A DNA stretch of 64,000 nt from Camarhynchus parvulus (GCF_901933205.1 NC_044571.1:9587420-9651419); one strand, 5' to 3'. Numbered from the stretch's first letter, positions 11,901-25,681 are shown. The notes: a model not told the origin generated them from the letters alone. Made by a program: numbers and translations.

Positions 11901-14159
11901 AGGATGCCATCAAGTTAACTCCCCGAGAAAAATAAAAGTCAAGAAAGGAAGACTCTAAGTATTTATAGGTATCAGTTGGAGAAGTATAGTTGTTACTGCT
12001 ATGAGGCCAAATAGAGGTGGTTGCTTTGTTTGGCAGAGATGAAAGTATTGCAAGTACTACTAAGGAGAAGTAAATTAAAATCATAATTAAATAAAAGTAA
12101 AAATGTTAGAGGTTCTCTAGATTGCAGAGAAAGAACCTTGTGAATCTTCCATCAGCCAGTACAGTTGGTGATATAAAAGAAATCAGCATATTCTAAACCA
12201 AAATACTGGAAACTGAATTAAGTAATACACTCTATTCCTTGGTATAATGTTCTTTATAGTGCTCATGGTTTACTCAATATAGGGCTGTTTGAAAATTGAA
12301 CTTCTGATGTATTCTCTGTTAAAAAAAGGTATGACTTTTTCTTTAACAGGAAAATTTTAAATTTCCTAGCTTATATATTTAGAGTTTATTTGAGTTTTTT
12401 GTGCTTTCTGTTTTGTTCCTAACTTGGGTTTGAATCTAGAATACAGACTGTCCATCCAAAGGTTTTCTGAGCTCCTACAAATGTTAGCAACATAGTTTGA
12501 ATATTTTCTGAAGAAAATGTTACTATTATTTTGGTGCTTAATGATGGACTTGGGGACCTGAACAAAGACAAGATTGCTAAATTATCTCAAAGAAATAAAC
12601 TAATTTAAATGTTGCACTAATCATCATGTTGTTATACTAGCAATCAGGAACTAAAATATAAACCCAGACACACTTATTCTTGAGAAAATTACTATAAGGG
12701 TGTAAAAATAGTAGCTACTGTGCAGCAATAATTCTGGTTAATCAGTAGGACTTTAATTACAGTACTGTAAGTTAAGACTCTGACTGACTCAAACGTTGCC
12801 ACGTTAAAAAACAAAATTAAAAAGCAGCATAGAAATTGTCCATTGCTGTTATCTATTGATGTCAATTTGGATTGAGTTTGAGATGATATATTGGCTGGTT
12901 GAGGGAGTTTGATAGAACAAAGAAATATTAACCCCTGCCTCTCCTCCATTTTCCTTCTTAGAGATTAAATATTGTATAATGTAAAGACAAGTTTTAAACC
13001 CCCAAATGTCCTGGTGCAATGCTGTCACAATAGCAGGCATGGCTGTAACAGTTACCTGTTTTGTGAACAACCCCAAACAGCCCCCAATGCACAACTCCTT
13101 CCTTTTATTTTTCCTAGACTTGATTTTCCTATTTTAGTGTAACCCAATACAGCTCTCAAACATTTCAGACATCTTCTGTCATTCTCACCCTCAGCAGTTT
13201 AGACAAGATTTCTTATCAAATTTCCTTCCTGACACAGATCCTTATCTTAATTGATAGCGTGTTTTCTCATATACCACATCCCCATGGGTTGTGATTACTT
13301 TTCTTGGCTGACAGGTATGCCAAAAAGGAGCTGAGTCTGGAGTGTGAAAATGACAGATGTGTTTAGAGCAGCACAGGAAGAAGAAGTAAAACAGGTGACA
13401 TTCTATAGAGAGAAGACACTTGTGGAATAGGGAGTTGAAGTGAAGAGAAAAAGGAGCTGAATGGAATAAAAAGTGGTGCTGTCATCTCAGAGCACATGAA
13501 GATGGAAGAGGGCAGCCTGACTTTGTTTCTTGTTGATGCCAGTTACAGCAGCAAGCAACTAAATTAACAGCTGACTTTCTTCATTTGTCTAAATGCAAAA
13601 TTCAGAATTACATTCCTCGCACAAAGTTCACTGGGATGTACCTCAGAACAGTTGGACATCTGCATCAAAAACCCCTTTACCAAGAGTGAAACTTTTGTAG
13701 TTAGGCTAATGAAGAAGAATTAGACATCAGAGATCAGTTTGAAGGTTTCTTGCTGCCTTTAAACTGGAGAATATCAAACCCCAGTTTATTTTGGTTTAAC
13801 ATGAATGGCATGTTAAGAAAGAAATTCAAAATGGGGGACTCAGTTTTCAAGAGCATGTGTGAGCTCAGTTTTTATGAGAGTTATGAGCATGTAGAAATTA
13901 AAACCTGGATGCCTGTAGGTCCAATGTCACAGGTTTCTAGCACAGACACTTTTATTCATCCTTGGGAACCTGTTCTAAATGAGACTGCTAGGACTAAGGA
14001 CTCAGATTTGTTGGATTTTTTTAAAACTTAAATCCCTTTAAGACCTTATATACTCATCTAAAAATGTCAATATATTTCATGTCAATATTGACTTGAAAAC
14101 TGAATTGGCTTCTCACATGGAACAGAGAGAGCCTTCATGTAAGAGATCATGCTGACTTG
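8916..14159. other. Single-copy AT-rich DNA, no recognised gene
   Basis: No coding exon, RNA gene or clear interspersed repeat is visible. Open frames are at most about 90 codons and carry no recognisable domain. Base composition is uniform and A/T-rich. I see nothing that distinguishes this from intronic or intergenic DNA. Confidence 0.65.
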
Positions 14160-14268
14160 ATTTTGTGATGTCCTGGTGACTGATGATGTCTGGGCAGCCC
14201 TTCTTGAACACGTGTGTTGGACTGGATGACCCCTCAAGGCCTAACCTCAACCATTTGTGATTCAGAGA
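14160..14268 (+). mobile_element. CR1 LINE 3'-end fragment
   Basis: About 110 bp match the extreme 3' part of avian CR1 elements. The recognisable core is GTTGGACTGGATGACCCCTC (about 14216-14235) followed by a degraded CAACCATTTGTGATTC end. CR1 copies in birds are usually 5'-truncated by incomplete reverse transcription, which fits this short remnant. Divergence from the general CR1 pattern suggests an old insertion. Confidence 0.75.
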
Positions 14269-17200
14269 TACATTAAAAAGGATTTAAACCATGGTGGCAA
14301 GGAGAGATATCCATTCTCTGTCTGGGTCAGTGTTTAGGTCCTGTTGTTGCAAACATCCCAGGAAGATCACTGAATTCAGCATTTGTCTGCATAGGACAAA
14401 AGAAGTTCTCAGAAATGGTCCTTGGCCTGAGCTGAACATGATGAGGCCAAAAATTGTGAATTGGGAAATTGCTTCACTTTTGTTAATTTTAAGTAAGTTC
14501 TTGGGAATTCTTGCAGATATATTCAAAGATATAAAAGAAAAATAGGACTGTAAACCAGATGTCCCAAAGTACTATTTTTTTCTATTAAGTAGCCAATGCT
14601 GGGATGTAATTATGGTTACCAAATAGCTGAAGATAAGCAGGGAGGAAGATATATACCTTTTTTTTTTCCCTCATAAGGGAAAGTGACAGAACATATGCAT
14701 TTTACAAAACTTTTCATTCCTGGTTACATAAGTTGCCTGAAATTTAAAAGACTTTAGAACTAATTCATTTTCTGTACTTCTTCACTTTTTAAATAGGAAA
14801 TCTCTCTGCTAATATAAGCAGTTTTGAAACTGTATAAGTTATTTTATAATTTTCAAGGGCAGTAATTCAAGAGTAGCTAAAAGACATACTACAGTGAGAC
14901 TGTAATTAAAATTTAACAATAAAAGCCCCTCCCAAAAAGATTTTCATCATTTTGCATCAGAACTAATAGAATGACCTGAAAATCCATTTCAAGCTCACCA
15001 TGTCATATTTCAAGAGTAGTCTTAACATCTGCCAAAACTTTCATAAAATGAGACCCTTTGATCAGGGTGCTTGCACATTCTCTGAACATTTGATAAGTTA
15101 AACTATATATATTTTTATAATTTGTAAACACCACATGACAAGCCATGCTAAATACCACTATTACCATGGGGTTTTTTAGCAGAAGAGTTTTAACAACAAA
15201 AGGGCTACATTTAAATGTGCTAGGCCAGACCCAGCAACTTACAGAGTACGTAGGATTCATAGCACCACCATATATGGCCCAGTGATTTCTCTGCTATTGC
15301 TTCTCCCAGGTGCTACTGAATAAAAATCGCCAACTTGTTGTGTGTTGAGAGCCTGCACATGAAGCCTTGGGGTTTCTCAAACCACCTGCTGAATCCAGGT
15401 TTGTAAGGATGGCTATTGTAAATGATCAGCCAGGCAAATCAGGGAAGAGAAATAGGGAAACACAGAAAAACCCGTAGAAAAGAGACACATCTTACAGAGA
15501 AGAAGAATATTGAAATGATGTCCAGGAGCTTACAGGCTGTGCAAGTCAGAAAAATAAGGCAAACCATACCCTGCTCCTGTGATCTGAATATAAAATATTT
15601 CTCACTTCTCCTAGTTTTTCCCCTCAAATGCTGTCCTCTAATAGATGACGTTTTGTTCTTGAGAAATGTAATGAAATGAAATAGTATGTAATTAGTATCA
15701 GAAACCACTTAATCCTAATAATTAAATCTAGACTAATCCTTCACATTCTTTGCTCTTTTGCTTTTTAGGAAGCCTTTTTCCACCTGCATCAAGCATCAAT
15801 GTAGATGTTGACATTATCAGGTACAAAATATTCATCCAATTCATTTTCCTGAATAGTCTTGCCATGACTGCCATTGTTCCTGTTGCAGAAAGAGCCTGGT
15901 TGAGGATGGTTCTTTCTGTGATGTATCACAGAATGTCAGGCAACTTCAACAGGCATCAACACTTTGGGGGATTAAATTAATAGTGATATGTTCATGTAGT
16001 TTGAGGATCTGTGGTAGTGTCAGCTCTCCCTTTGACATCAGTGTCAGAGCGAACCTGACCTTAGAGGACAAAAAAAAATTGTTCTGAGGCTCAGCGTTAG
16101 CAGCAATGCCACCTGTCTCCATCAGAACAGCCTGCACCACTGCATAATCAGCTCATAAAGACACAGCAGCCTGGTTAATCACAGCCAGTGTCAATGCTGG
16201 CATTTGACTTGATCATGTAGATCCCCAAAAGATTAGTGCCTGTTTTGTTCATGGCAGGATTTCAAAGCACAGACAGCTCTATAAATGTTCCCACAGAGAT
16301 GAATTGTCTTAACAGGCTGCTGTGCAATTTCAGGTGGTGCAGGATGAAGTGATAGCACTTTAAACAAGCTACCAAAAGCTGGAATTGTGAGGGAGGAATA
16401 AGGGAAATTGTTTCAGGAAAAATCCAAGACTTGCAATTTTAAAAGTAACAGTAAACCTGAAGAGACAGGAAAGATGATCTTTGCAAAAGGATGGATTGAA
16501 CCAGCCCATTGGAATTATATGGGGAGAGTCAATTGTGACTCATTCTTCTACTCAGAGCTAAACCTAAAGTCCTTACACCTTTTTATTTTCCTCTTCAAAT
16601 GTCTTCCTCAAAGACTTTGAGTTCTTCAACAGGCAGACAAAGAGAACAGACACTTGTTTTCTCTTTCTGTATGAAAGAATATTGGTTTATTGGGATGCAA
16701 AGAAACAATTTCAATATGAGTACGTGCTAGAGCACACAGACATCTATTCACCCATCGACCTTTTAACACCAACCTTTCAGTGTTATATCAATTGTTTGTC
16801 AGCATTTTAAAAGTGTCAGAAGTCTGCATAACCAGTAATGAAAATTGTAAATGTAGGAATGTGAACTCTTCGAACATTTGATTGACTTTCTTAGTAGGGA
16901 AAAATCAAATATTTAAAAAAAGAAAAAATCTTGTCTTCTGTGGACTTCTTGCATTTTCAACAATTTTATTTCCTCTAAATTTTTCACTGACTTCCTGGAT
17001 ACATTTCTACTTCAAAGTACTAAATAGAACTAATGTTTATATGCATTTTTTTCCTATAGGAACTACAAAACAAAAGAATGCACATATAAATACAGATAAT
17101 TGTGACTTCCAATACATATTTAGGACAGTAATTACGTTTCTCAGTAATAGTTGCCAAATTTTCATCCACATCATCCTTTTTTTTTTTGTTTTCTCATGAG

Positions 17201-18142
17201 TTGTTTCCAAACTAAAATTATTTCAGAATCAAGAGATAGAATATAATAAAAGTAAAAATAGAACAAACACAAATAGAATATCTTGTAGATTCAATAAATT
17301 TCCTAATATTAACATTTTCTACTTATGATATAGATTTTTTTTTTCAAAATGTTGGTTTTGTTAATATGGTCCAGAATTGAATGGAAAGAAGTGTAAAAAA
17401 TACATTTATTTGAAGATATCAGTGAAGAGCATCTGCATCATGTAGTCACACTGGGAGTCTACTTTCAGTCTACAAACTGTTGTAGTGGGGGAAGTAGTCT
17501 AGTGACATTTTTTGCATCCAACTTTCATCATTTTATTATTTTGTACATACAAATGTTTTGTATATGCCAGTGTTAATTTTTCTTTAGTTGTTTGCATTTT
17601 AATCCTTTGAAATTACATAAATCCTGAGTTTGATGCTGACCAGTTTCTTCAAGGAAGAAACATCTAAAATGCAAGACAGTATCATAGAACTCAGTGAAAG
17701 TAGAAATTTATGTAAGCACTATATGCTTTCTAACACACTCTTGGGAGGATTTTTTTTATCTGGATAAACACAATAAATATCAGTATGAACATTTGCTGAG
17801 AGACCTCCTCAAATCCCAGAAGTCTTTGTCTTCTGCTTTCTACTGTTCTTTCCTGGCCTTTATGGCCAGAATATATTGATATTTCTGTCTAGACAGGAGG
17901 CAGTCACAGAACTACTACAGGCAACAGAGCTCAAACATGTCAGGGACTCTCAGGGGTAAAAGAAAAAGGAAAAACCCAAAACTCTAGTGACTGAACAAAA
18001 CACAAAAACCTACCAAGTCCTCTCAAACATTTGTATATAACTATTACTTATTGAAATTTAAAACACAGAAAGGAGTGAGAAACATCATTATGAGAAACTT
18101 CAAAAGCACAGCAAACCCATGGACACTTTCTGCCCAATTAAC
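14269..18142. other. Single-copy AT-rich DNA, no recognised gene
   Basis: No exon, RNA gene or clear repeat family is recognised. Short T-rich runs occur near 17179 and 17337. Open frames reach about 105 codons (16882-17199), with low-complexity hydrophobic translation typical of AT-rich noncoding DNA. Confidence 0.65.
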
Positions 18143-18712
18143 TCATAAAATTATGAAACAGTTTGGTTTGCAAAGGACCTTAAAGATCATCTAGTTCCAA
18201 CAGCCCCTCTCTTGTACATGTTAGGGATACCTCCCACTAGATCAGGTTGCTCAGAGCCCCATCCAGCCTGGCTTTGGACATTTCCAGGGATGGGACATCC
18301 ACAACTTCTCTGGGCAATCTGTGCCAGTAGTTCAACATCCTCTCAGTAAAGAATTTCTTCCTTACATCTGGTCTAAACATAACGTTTTTTTGTTTTGTTT
18401 TGTTTAAAGCAATTCCCTCTTATCTAACCACTACATGCCCTTGTCAGAAGTCCCACTCAGCTTTCCTGTGTGGCCCCTTTCAGTACTGGAATGCTGCTCT
18501 AAGGTCTCTCCAGAGCCTTCTCTTCTCTCTCCACCTCTCTCAGCCTGTCCTTACGGGGGAGCTGCTCTGGTCCTCTGACCATCCTTGTGGCCTCCTATGG
18601 ACTCATCCCAAAAGGTCCACACCTTTTTTGTATTGGGGACCCCAGGGCTGGGTGCAGCACTCCAGGTGGGGTCTCACATGGGCAGAGCAGAAGCGAACAT
18701 CACCTTCCTCAA
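18143..18712 (-). mobile_element. CR1 LINE 3' portion, minus strand
   Basis: About 570 bp match the 3' untranslated part of avian CR1 read in reverse. From left to right on the plus strand there is the reversed 3' tip (TCATAAAATTATGAAACAG), GGACCTTAAAGATCATCTAG, GGATGGGACATCCACAAC, the CACTACATGCCCTTGT segment and CTCCAGGTGGGGTCTCAC. The copy is 5'-truncated and lacks reverse-transcriptase sequence. A T/G-rich insertion at about 18385-18405 interrupts it. An open frame of 119 codons over 18400-18759 is a by-product of this repeat and not a gene. Confidence 0.92.
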
Positions 18713-20306
18713 ACAGTTTTCAGTGTCATATGGAAGCCTTAAGAAAGTGGAAAATGTGAAATGTCCCCATTTTGCTTTCTGAGAGAGAAGCCAAATGACT
18801 TCATAATGACTTATAAACTAGATGCATTTAATTTTTTTGTTTTGGCTCAAGTGAGAAATAAAACTTATAAATCTGCTAGCAGTTGAAATTAAGACATTTT
18901 CTTAGAATGTAACAAGGAAGAAATACAGTACATATTCACAGGATTCTCCCCAGAAAGATTTCAGCTAATTTGCTCTTCATTCTGTTGAACAAAGAGAAAA
19001 AAACACAACTAATATTGCAGCTCATGTGAATTTAATACCAATATGCAGTGATTTCAAAGTGTTTATGCTGAAGTGGCTGTGATATGAACTGGACTAGCAT
19101 GAACATTCCGAGGTCTGCTTATTTTAATGATAATAAGATTTTCCTTTATCCAAAAGAAGCACTGTAGTTCAATGGTGCATGTGCCTTGGTTTTGATCTTT
19201 ACAATCTTGAAGCTGTCATTGGTGGTGGCAGCAGGAGCTCAGCCGTGGCCCAGACCTCTCCCTTTCTGCATTCCAGTCTCCCAGAGTAGGAGAAACCCAG
19301 ATTCCCCCTGGCATGTCAGCCACTTGGTTTGTCAGACAGCAGAGTGCTCTTTTTCTGGACATGAAGGGCAAAACTTTCCCTTATGTCCTGTCCCTAATTT
19401 GAGTGCTTCTGGAATGGCAGTTAGAATGTTACTGAGTGGTTTTGCCAAATACAAATCAATCACAAAGTTTTAGTGAAGACCAAGCACAGAAGACTCAGTT
19501 CCTGCCCCTATAGTTGTTTTACTGTCTTGTAATGAATTGTGTCAGATATCTACTACTATAATCCGATTATTATAATAAGAAGAAAAGAAATCAAAAGGGC
19601 AGATTTTAGTTCATTTTTCAGGAAAGTGATTTGCTTTATTCCCCTTTCCACTGCTGACCCTGCTCAGATTTATGATACCAGACTCTGTCTTTTCCCTCAC
19701 TTCATATTGCTTTACACAGGAGGGTTTCTATAGCTGGAAACTGTACATTGTAATTTGGTGTATGATTTTCTATCTTGATTCCACCTACCTGCTCAGCACA
19801 CAGGCTGCTAGAAACACTTAGAAATCTGCAAGCTTTTTTGTATCATTTATGGCTATTGGGTGTACTGATTAGTATAAATGTATATTTCTTTGAAACAGTG
19901 ATTGTATTGGGCATGGTATATGTGTAAGCACACATTTTCACTGATTTTTGAAGGAAATATGCCATCTTAGTCCAATGAGAAGTCCAGGCTGCCCACTGAA
20001 CCACAGATTGCTGAAAACAAGGAGTCTGATGGAGAAAGGATTGCCACAACCATGCTTTTATTATTTTGTGTCTTCTCTAGCAACCCACTACCAGCCATTA
20101 TTTGATCTCTTTTCCCTCTGCTCTGGAATAGAAAACAGTCACTGTGACCCCTTAGGTCAAGTGGCCACCTCGTGGTGCTGTGGATCACTAGTGAAGCCAG
20201 CATTCCACTGATTTATGGGAAGATCCTGCTGCTTGTCAGGGGGAAAGGATATAAGGAGGAAAATTAAATTTGGATGGGAAAAAGCTGTCCATCTGTATGG
20301 AGAAGC
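18713..20306. other. Single-copy DNA, no recognised gene
   Basis: Nothing here can be assigned to a gene, RNA or repeat family. Open frames stay under 100 codons with no domain. AT-rich and G/C-moderate stretches alternate without clear boundaries. Confidence 0.6.
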
Positions 20307-20312
20307 AACCTG

Positions 20313-20674
20313 TGTGGTGTTTGTGAGGGTCCCAGGATGAGGTGAGAGATAAGAATTTGATATTCTCAGAAGACTGATTTATTATTATATTATATTATAT
20401 TATATTATATTATATTATATTATGCTGTACTAAAGCTATACTAAAGAAAGAGAAAGGATACATCAGAAGGCTAGACAAGAATGAACAGTAAAAACCCATG
20501 ACTGACTCAGACAGTCTGACACAGCTGGACCGTGATTGGTCATTAATTAAAAACAATTCACATGTTTGGATGAACAATGTCCAGCACAGCAAAACATGGA
20601 GAAGCTGAGGCTTCTCATCTTCCCAGGAGAATAAATCCTGGTGAAGGGGTTTTTCAGAAAATATCACAGTGACA
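20313..20674 (-). mobile_element. Solo LTR B1 (ERVK-like, family B)
   Basis: A 362-bp solo LTR flanked by a perfect 6-bp target duplication AACCTG (20307-20312 and 20675-20680). Read on the minus strand it starts TGTCACTGTGATATTTTC and ends CACAAACACCACA, so it has canonical TG...CA ends. It aligns by eye with copies at 30598, 34240 and 48210. Shared landmarks are the AGCTGAG/AGCCTCAG motif near the 5' end, a CAGCTGTGT stretch in the middle, and an ATAATAAAT poly(A)-signal region followed by CTTCTGAGAA. Six-base duplications point to class II (ERVK-type) integration. This copy carries a large AT microsatellite at the poly(A)-signal region and a small central deletion compared with B2. Confidence 0.88.
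20381..20423. repeat. (TATAT)n microsatellite within LTR B1
   Basis: Seven perfect TATAT units (20386-20420) are flanked by ATTAT and TAT. The equivalent region of sister LTRs B2-B4 contains only short TAATATAATATAG-like sequence, so the array has grown in this copy after insertion. It is likely polymorphic in length. Confidence 0.9.
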
Positions 20675-21529
20675 AACCTGGTCTAGGCTTTTGAGAACCC
20701 TGATCTAGCAGAAGATGTGGGAAAGCAGTGGTGAGGGTGATAATTTATTTCCTTCTTCTCCTTATCCTTTAACCTGACCTGGTTCAAGGCCGGGAAATGG
20801 CAGAAAGAAAGCTCCAGGAGCAGGATCTACTGTGAATCTGCCTCTTCCAACCAGCAGGGCTTCTCTGCCTGATTGCCAGAGCTGCCACCTGCCCTGCACA
20901 GGTAAGCCTGCTCTTTGTCTTCTGTTTGACTTACAGGCACAGGACACCATGAAGGCTGATACTGAAAAAAGGTGCTTCTACAAATTACTATAGTTTATTT
21001 TGTAACAACAGTCAAGTTTCACAGACTTTGCTTATTCAATATTTAAAAACACACTAGTAAAGACAAACTGTATATCAGAATCAGTCTTTTTGCTAGTCTG
21101 GTGGATTCTTCAGAATTTGATAATCTCAATGGTCCCAAATGAGCAGAGGACTGAGAAAGCTAAAAAATGCATGTTTATATGTAAAAATTATACCTCATTC
21201 AGCCTGTGAATTGAAATGAGGATAAGGAACTTGAGCAAATGAGGCTTCCTCAGTGACATCATTAAGAGCTCAAACACAGAAGTGCCTGACTAGGGAATTA
21301 AGTCTCTTCATTATATTCTTCCACATACTTTTAGAAGTTCAAGACTATGACTGGAAAGAAGCAAAAATACCAAGTAAAATGTCCTTGCATGTTCCAGAAT
21401 TCCACAAGAGTCTATGTGAAGTTTTGTTTTTCTGCTAGAGTGATTATGAAAAATCTCTAGTATTGAAGAGTACTTAACACCAAGGTTATTCAACTCGCAG
21501 ACTTCCTCACTTGTGCAAATCAGTCTCAA

Positions 21530-21586
21530 TAAAAAACCAAAACAAAACAAACAAAAAACCCGAACAAATGAAAAAAACCAAACCAG
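21530..21586 (+). repeat. A/C-rich strand-asymmetric tract
   Basis: The plus strand is almost entirely A and C (CCAAAACAAAACAAAC pattern) with two G residues. Read on the minus strand it is TTTTG/TTTG-like, the same class as the tracts at 6005, 55181 and 59971. Confidence 0.8.
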
Positions 21587-24500
21587 TTGGATCCATTTTC
21601 TGGAAGTAAAATAAAAGTTTCAGATTTCATTGGACAGACATCTTATGTGACAGCTGAATCTTGTTTCTTGGTCCTGGCCAGCAAGGCCACTGCAAACACT
21701 GACCTTTGCTAAGCTTTTCCAGCTTGATTTCTGTTAGAGCTACAAAAAATACAGACCAGCCAATGGGATGGAACTCACAGGCTGCCGGAGGAAGATGAGA
21801 CAAAAAGATCAAGTTTGATGCCCGAGTCTGACATGAGTGACCAGGTATTTGTCCAGAGAAGAACATAAGTATTTTAGTACAAGCCTGATTCCATCCAAGA
21901 GCACATTAATGCAGGCTTTACCTGTATAAGAATGTCACACACATTGGTGGGGGATATATGTGTTGCAAATTGGTGGGATAGGAAAATACCTTCTTGTTCA
22001 AACCCCTATATGCAGCATTCTGGTATCCACATTCCAATAGATGTTAACTTCAGTAGCAGTGTAGTTATTCTCTAGAAAAAACATAATTTTCTTCCACTTC
22101 TTTTACTGCAAAATATTTACTGGATTTTTCTTTAATGGAAGGTAATATTAAATATTTCCTCCCCCTAGAAATTCTGCAGTTCCTAGGACTAACTGCATTA
22201 AAAAAAATTACATCACTTCCTCCATGTATTCTCAAGACTTCAAGTGCAAGTGCCTGCTATTTTACTTTGAAAGACTTTTACAGATAATATTGTTCTGCTA
22301 TTAGTCTGCAGTGTACTCCACCCTTTTGATCTTGGCTCACTCAGCCTGACTGCTTATATTCTACACAAGATGCTAAAGAATTATGGATCCATTTTGGGCA
22401 GCAGATGTTACACGTTGGTCTTCTGATGTGAATTATAGGTGCAGTGCTGATGCTACTTTTGCTTTATGGCTCCTAGAAGTGATTCCCAGATCTTGAATCT
22501 GAAAACATGCTCTGGTCATATCATTGTTCTCTGTGAGGACAAGGCACAGATTTGCAGCAGCTTTCCTTCCACAAATCTTATTTTGTACATAAAACCAGTG
22601 CCATTATGTGCACTAAGCAGGTACTGATCTGGATGATTATAAAGAACTTGGCTGCTTAGCAGAAAGGACAGTGCTGTACACATCAAAAAAGAAAGCCTTC
22701 ACCTGAGTTAGGTAAATAATTTTTTCATTGCTTTCTGTAGTGCTAATCTTGAATTTTAAAGTTTATCAGTCTCCTAACTCTGTTTACTGAGTTCAGTATG
22801 TGAGGATGCATGAATCACTGAACAAGAAATTGTAATATGAGGCTAAAGGAAAATCCGGATTTAATAGAACACACTGAATACTTACTTCTATGAAGCTTAG
22901 AAATTTCTAATAATTTGTATGAATAGAAAATCCCTCTGAAAGAATTTCTCATTGTACCTAGACTCTGAAGACCTATTTGTTCAATCAACAGGAACCCTTC
23001 CTTCTTTTAGGAGGACACTTTTAGGAGACAAAAAAAGCAAGAAAGCAAATTGGAGCACTACTAATACCTGCCAGTTTATTGCAGCACTTCTGGAAGTGGC
23101 TTTGTCCTAATACCAGCTGAAGAAGGTGGATTGACCTTGTGTGTTCACGTTTAGAAATATCAAAAGGCTTGTGTTCAGCTTATGTAAACTACATGAAAGA
23201 GACATTTGGAGCATTGCTTTAGCAATTTCCTAGTGTAACGAGAGAATATAACTCAGGGAAGGCTGAGAATTGCACGTTGGTTCTACTGAAAGGCAAGCCT
23301 TATGATGAATGTGAATTTTGCCTTCTTTTATAAGTTACTGCTCCACTGATGTAGTTTTTCTCAGTGTCACTGGCTCATCTGGAGGTCAAATGCTGTGTGA
23401 CTTTCAGACTCACTCGAGAGTCTGGAGTCTTGAAAGGGATGAGCACTACCAGCACAAATGGGCTGCAGCAAGTGCACAAGAACACACAGCTCCTCTTGGG
23501 ATGTTAATCTGCCCCTTGCCTCACAGAGAAGGACTCCTTTTCCCCAACTATTTTCCAGTCATTAGGACGCAGGAACAAGCCTTTGTGGTGCCTTGTGAGC
23601 AAAGCAAAGTGAAGAGAATTAGGCTGCAGCACACAAAACACAAAAGCATGGGAGGGACGAAGGATCCTTGCGGGCACAGAGTGACAGAGCATGAGATCAG
23701 TGCTCAGGAGATAAAAGGAACTGATGGAAACACTGCAGAGCCCTGATGTATCACAGATACCAGGCAGATGTTTGCAGCATTTGCTCCTCTGCCAGATCCT
23801 TCTGTTGTTTCTGGGCAATCATCCATTTACTCTGTTGCCTCAGCTACAAGGTTTTTCTTTCCTGCCTGACAGCTGCTGATATCCGTTTTGGCAACAACAC
23901 TTCTGCTTCACTTGCTCAGTCTGCCCTGCTCAAAGAGAAACTTGGTTTCTTTACATATAAATTCAAAATGTCTGTCACTGATTAGCATCCTCCTTGGACA
24001 ATCTTTTTCCTGTCTACGAATTCCAAATGTGGGACATGACAAAATTATGTGAAAAGGTAAAGAGAAAGATTATCCAGAAAGAATCGGAACAGAAAGAATT
24101 CTGTTACTTCTCAGAGACTCCTTAAATGATTTCTAATGGACATTAATATACTATATCCTTGATCAGTATCTAGCTATTTTCCTATATGGAAATGCATTTC
24201 AGTTTCTACATGTACATAAGAATTTAGTGACAAAAAAAAATGCAGTCATAGACTCAAAATCATTCTTTGTAGAATGAAGAAAACTCCACAATCTTTATTA
24301 ACTGAACATAAACCAATGAGAATGGTAAAGAGAAAAACAGAGTAATCAACAAATAGGCTCAACCTGTTGCTACAACTTTTTCTTCTTTCCTAAAACTGTT
24401 GAATAAAAATAATTAATGCAAAGCAGAAAAGCTCATATTCTTTCTCTCTGCCCTCTTAGAAGTCACTGTGCTTGTAAAAGCAGCAGCACAACCTTGAAAA

Positions 24501-24874
24501 TGAATTTGCTGAACTTGAACCTGTTACAGCTGGTTTTCACACAGGATTGCAACAGTAATTTTTGTTGTAAAAATGGCAGTTTCACATAATTCAATAGAAG
24601 GAAAAAGCATGAGGAACCTTTTCTGTTAATTTGTCATTTGGTGGTAAGGTATATTGCAGTTATGACAAATGTAATCATATTTCATTGTTCTCTGCAGAAG
24701 AACTCTTGATGCTGCCTGAAATACATATCAGTACTGCAGGATGTGAAAAACACCCTTAAAATGTAATTCATGAAATGCTTGCAGTGCTGAACATGTTGCA
24801 TATCAATATCCCCTCTGTAACTGGTATCTGTGGATTCCTGTTGATAACAGTGCTAAAATGTGAGTAAGGAATCT

Positions 24875-24919
24875 CTTATTTTCATCCTAATCTCCTTATC
24901 TTATTTTCATCCTAACCTC
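24875..24919 (+). repeat. 25-bp-period tandem duplication
   Basis: The 20-bp core CTTATTTTCATCCTAAtCTC occurs at 24875 and again at 24900 with one substitution. It is a local duplication with no evident function. Confidence 0.8.
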
Positions 24920-25681
24920 AGTCAATGTCAGGAGAAGACTCAGTCTGTTTTATTTTCTGCTATGGTCTTTGTCATGAAAATGAAGCATCAGGATGTTCAT
25001 TTCCATCAGAAGAGAGCTAGAAAAGTAGAAGCAGGAGCTGAACACTGCAGATCATTTTCAGAACTGTAGAAGGAGCATTGCTGATATTATTATGAATGAC
25101 AATTACCAAAATGTAAGTTAAAAATATTTATTTTTTTAGGAAGAAAATATGTTAAAAATTTTCATAGCTAAAATAGTACATTATTTCCATGCATAGATTT
25201 TCACAAAATCCAAAATTATTTAGGAACACAAGTTCTGTGATTTGAAACAGCACTTCAGTTTCAAAGGCAAAGAAAAACTTTTAAATGTTTGAGTGGATGT
25301 CTTATTGCATACTAGGGAATAATTACTCTTCAATTATGCAATCTTCCACTTCTAACAATGTGGGAGTGGTTCACACCTGACAGTTCAGATCATCAGAATT
25401 CCCAGAGTGATTCACACAGTGCAAAGGGCTTGTGGTGCTGCATTAATGGTGCTGCTCTGTGATGTGTGTGCCATGAGCATTTTGATATCTTGTTTATATA
25501 ATGAGGGCACTAACAACGTTTGGGTACAAGCTCAGTATGAATCTTCACTTTACAGCCACAGAGATGAGCAAGAGCACAAACAGCAGGGCTTTTTTTCACT
25601 ATAGGAAAGCTCTGTGATTTGTTCAAAGTCTGCAAAATGAGGGACATTTCCGCAAAAAATTCCAGACACAGCAACACTGTG

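Noticed and set aside
23318..23746. 142-codon open frame followed at once by a second frame at 23746
   Set aside because: It begins with TTG, has no recognisable domain, lies in a locally G/C-richer segment where stops are rarer, and has an equally long antisense frame. It is probably chance.
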